A stretch of 22,078 nt of DNA from Haplosporangium gracile (taxonomy: Eukaryota > Mortierellomycota > Mortierellomycetes > Mortierellales > Mortierellaceae): the NCBI GenBank assembly GCA_015499985.1, contig JAAAUF010000701.1, positions 1 to 22,078 on the forward strand, read 5' to 3'. Numbering within the stretch: the stretch's first letter is position 1; every line of letters starts with the position of its first letter. Below are positions 19,082 through 22,078 of the stretch, one piece after another. The position numbers and the translations under genes are program-made. A model generated the notes under the pieces. It made no database searches, was not told the DNA's origin, and saw nothing but the letters and a program-made list of their open reading frames with translations.

Positions 19082-21718
19082 CTAACTCTCGAGGTCCTCA
19101 GACTTGGTGTCAAGAATAGGCCAGTTACAATGGCCAGGGTTCTTGACACACCAAAGAGGCTGCAAGGGTTCAGCCAGGATCTTCTCTGCCTCCATCCTGA
19201 ACCGGTGCTCGTTAATTCTGTCTAGGGCTTCGATAGTTCGGAGAGTGTTTTTGTTTTGCTTGCGAGCATCCCAGAGTCCTGTTGAGCTGTCGTCCGAGTT
19301 GCCACTCCAAAGTACCTATTGTGTTGTAAAATGAAACCACTTGTGGGTGAGGATCTAGGGTACTCAGAATATGATACGACCTTTTTCATCACTAGAAACA
19401 ATACATGCTGAAAGCATGAATATCCCTTACCTCAGCAACGGCAGAGGCGCGTGGCCAGAGTTTGGTATCCAGATTAGTATTATCGACCTGCTCACCCCAC
19501 AACAACGCCTCGCCTCCCAGAACCTTCTTCGATTCCTTGGTGCTTAGACCCTGAAGCGGATTAAATGAGTAAGCTTTCTGCCAGCCAGAATACGCGCACC
19601 AAGACGTACCCATCGTCCAGTTCCCGAGCCAGTCTCCAAACCCGCAATCCATATACCAATAGTCTGCCGATCCCGTAATCACATCGTAGCCCTGTCGAAC
19701 AGTCTTTTTGATATTCTCGGCGGAGGTCCAGACTTGAATGACGGTGTCCTTGTTCTCCTTAATCGTCGCCAGATCGTGTGCGAGGAGAGGTTCCTCCCAA
19801 ACAATGGGGCGTTTTCCAGCTTGCCTCAACATCCCATGTTGTCGCTCCGTGAACTCATCCAAAACCCTATCAAACCCTTTCTTAGACCTCGGGATATTCT
19901 TGCGCTCCATCAAGTCGATTACCGATGCGGTCGCGTTCCAACAATTGAAATTGACCTCATCCGTTCCACCGTGTGCAAACTTGTCCTTGAACAACGGCAA
20001 GACCTGGTCATACACACCCTGAATAACCTGATAGGTTTTCGGATGGACGGGATTTAATTGTCCACTGGGAGGTTCAGCCGAGAATCGAGAGTAAGAGGGG
20101 AAGCCGTCAAGACAGGTGGTGATCTCGGGGAAGGCCTTAGACCAAGACCAAGCGTGGCCGGGCATGTCGACCTCAGGGATGACGCGGATGCCACGATCCA
20201 TGGCATAGTCAACAAAGTCTGCGATCTCCTTCTTAGTATAGACCATCTTCTCCGAGAAGGCGCCCTTGGCCGCTAGTTGACTGAGGGGGAGGTTTGGTCT
20301 TGTGAATGTCTGGCTTCTATGCTTGCGTTCCTTGTAGACATGCTCGCCAGTGTTGTCGTCGGTTTCTCCTTCGATGTCGTCCATATCACCTCCACTGTCC
20401 TCTTCCTCTTCCTCAACAACTTGATCATCCAAGGCAATAGGGAATGAAGGCGAGTCGACAATATGCCAGTGGAAGACATTAAACTTGTTCATAGCCATAG
20501 CGTCAATGGTCCGGTAGAGTGACACCATCGAGAGAAAATTCCTGGAGGTATCGAGGAGGACGCCGCGGTGTGGGAATAGAGGGCGGTCATGGATGAGGAG
20601 AGGGGTCTGAGCAATCTCTTTGGTCCCGTCATGTGGGTTGTTAGTCACAAGTTGTGCGAACGTCTCCAGTCCATGCAGCGCACCGTACTAAAAGAGAGAA
20701 GAGAGAGAGAAGATAAAGAAAAGTTAGATGGGGATAGGATGGGAAATGGACGATGTGCGAAAAGGCGGCGAGTATGTGGGAGAGAGGAGGAGAAAAAGGG
20801 AGCATCACGTTGTCACTTTTTGGTGCCATTGATGGGCGCAAGAAGTATTAGAGTATTAACCAAAAAGGGCAACTTCCCCGCAAAAACACTCACACCTCGC
20901 ACAACACACAAACGCATAAACAAAAGGAAAGAGGGGTGCGTGCGTGGATTGAGATTGTGGAGGAGGAGGAGGAGGAGGAAAAGGTAAAAAAAGAAGAGGG
21001 GAGAACGATAAATGGGAAAAAAAAAGAATGGTATAATGGACTAATGAATATGTTAGCTTACGATGGTCTTGGCCTTGAGGATACCCTTGAATCCTGGTCC
21101 GAATGGTTCTTTTGCAATCTGCTTGCACACCGCTGCATCTAGCTCAAACTCAGCGTCGAGGTCTTCGTCGTATGCAATGGCTAGCCTGTAGGACTCTATT
21201 GAAGTCAAAAAAGGGCATAAAAAGGCCGAGTGACATTGATGAGTTTGAGAGGCCACTGTTTTACCATGAAAAAAATTTGTTTCAACGCTTTGATATCCTT
21301 CTTTATCGTTCACTTCATCCATACCGTCAATGCCGAGACCCAAAGCAATATTCCCAGTCCGATCCTCAACATCAATAGCCAGCGACTCCAACTTGAGCGT
21401 TCCAACCTGTGATCGATCCTCCACTTCGGCATCTTCAATCCTTATGGGTACAGGACTCACAAATTCACTATTAAAAATCCTGTTCCGGAACCGTGTCGCG
21501 CCTTCGATGAGTCGTGGATGTGCATCCTGGGGGAGGTTGAAGTCGAATTTGGATGAGACTTGGATGGTACGGTGACCTTGGCAGGCGTAGGCCGGCTTTG
21601 GCCAGATGGCTGCTTGGACGCCGACGGGGTGTGGATCGGGGTTGATGAGGAGGGAGAGGAGGAAGACATTTGAGACGAGAGCGACGGCTGCTGAGATTGA
21701 GTAGAACGCGTAGATCAT
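19082..21718 (-). CDS. Beta-N-acetylhexosaminidase, glycoside hydrolase family 20, 692 aa, 4 exons
   Basis: Exons are 21718-21265, 21195-21062, 20687-19431 and 19315-19082. Introns of 69, 374 and 115 nt have GTAAAA, GTAAGC and GTAAGG donors and TAG acceptors; phase is kept and the total is exactly 693 codons. Removing introns restores family sequence at each junction: HESYRLAI, AKTI-YGALHGLETFAQL and AVAE-VLWSG. The N-terminus (about 5-27) is a hydrophobic signal or anchor, followed by the GH20 N-terminal domain with WPKP. In the barrel I see R245 in DTSRNF, H269-W-H271 followed by VDSPSFP, D370-MPGH374, and the catalytic pair D439-E440 in HGGTDEVNFNCW. The enzyme should remove terminal GlcNAc/GalNAc from chitin oligomers or glycans, in the secretory path or at the cell wall. 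An acidic insertion at about 283-322 is unusual. Confidence 0.95.
20943..21000. repeat. GGA-rich purine tract in intron 2 of the GH20 gene
   Basis: GGAGGAGGA units and further A/G sequence occupy the 374-nt second intron. On the transcribed strand this is a long TCC-rich pyrimidine tract. Confidence 0.75.
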
Positions 21719-22078
21719 ATTTTTTTTGGGAAGGGTATATGTTTTGTGTTTGTGACGCGAAGAATGAAGGAGAGGGGAGAAGGAAGGAAACTAAGGACGG
21801 AGATGTGGAGAGGAAGAGAGTAGAGTGGAGTGTAGATTGTGAAATGAGGCAGAGGAGAGAAAAGGAGAACAGAAGAATGCAAAAGGTGCGTTGATTTTTT
21901 GTGTATTTATGTACGAGTTTGTGTTCAGAGGAGCAATGCGAGTTGTGGGCGAAGTGTGCGTTTAGACATGTGCGCCCTTAGATCGTGAATGATAAAGGTC
22001 GGATTTAAGGGGAATTCTCCCTCAAGGTGCGGTGTCCCCGGAAAAAAATCATGCCTGGGGACAGAGCTCTGAGAGAAA
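21719..22078. other. Upstream region of the GH20 gene
   Basis: From the ATG at 21718 to the window edge. 21760-21890 is purine-rich on the plus strand, that is, pyrimidine-rich on the GH20 coding strand, like the other leaders. No gene is supported before the window ends. Confidence 0.55.

Noticed and set aside
20954..20990. GGA/GAA repeat as a possible coding Glu run
   Set aside because: It lies within the 374-nt GH20 intron, whose removal restores AKTI-YGALHGLETF.

Overview
The window looks like nuclear DNA of a filamentous fungus. An early-diverging lineage such as Mortierellomycotina is my best guess (inference, moderate). The reasons are: genes split by mostly short introns (69-377 nt, one of 903 nt) with GTAAGT/GTAAAA-type donors, CTAAC-like branch sites and TAG/CAG acceptors; long pyrimidine-rich leaders; many microsatellites; and proteins with long Q/N/S/T-rich tails. 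I see no operons, phage, transposons, CRISPR arrays, tRNAs or rRNAs.

Six protein genes can be built, with reading phase kept across every proposed junction. (1) 41-2107, minus, one exon: a protein of about nine Myb/SANT repeats with a mitochondrial-type leader. (2) 2455-7693, minus, 4 exons, 1624 aa: a giant coiled-coil protein with a Trp/His repeat block. (3) 8631-9545, plus, 4 tiny exons, 71 aa: a two-helix PLDc_N-type membrane protein that no single open frame reveals. (4) 10018-14609, minus, 3 exons, 1428 aa: a tectonin-type beta-propeller followed by about 1000 residues of disordered, partly Q/N-rich sequence and a C-terminal CAAX box (CTIL). (5) 16452-18887, plus, 2 exons, 510 aa: a membrane-anchored alpha/beta hydrolase of the hormone-sensitive-lipase/arylacetamide-deacetylase type. 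(6) 19082-21718, minus, 4 exons, 692 aa: a GH20 beta-N-acetylhexosaminidase.

Layout: genes 1 and 2 are tandem. Genes 2/3 and 4/5 are divergent over shared upstream regions of 0.94 and 1.84 kb. Genes 3/4 and 5/6 converge over 0.47 and 0.19 kb. Nothing ties the six into one pathway. Four of them have membrane or secretory features: PLDc_N helices, a CAAX lipid site, a hydrolase anchor and a GH20 signal sequence.

The most interesting items are the propeller protein with a prenylation signal, the standalone eukaryotic PLDc_N mini-gene, the nine-repeat Myb protein with a mitochondrial-like leader, and an AG-free CAA microsatellite lying between branch site and 3' splice site in the hydrolase gene. 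All intron calls and domain assignments were made by eye and need RNA-seq or profile searches to confirm.
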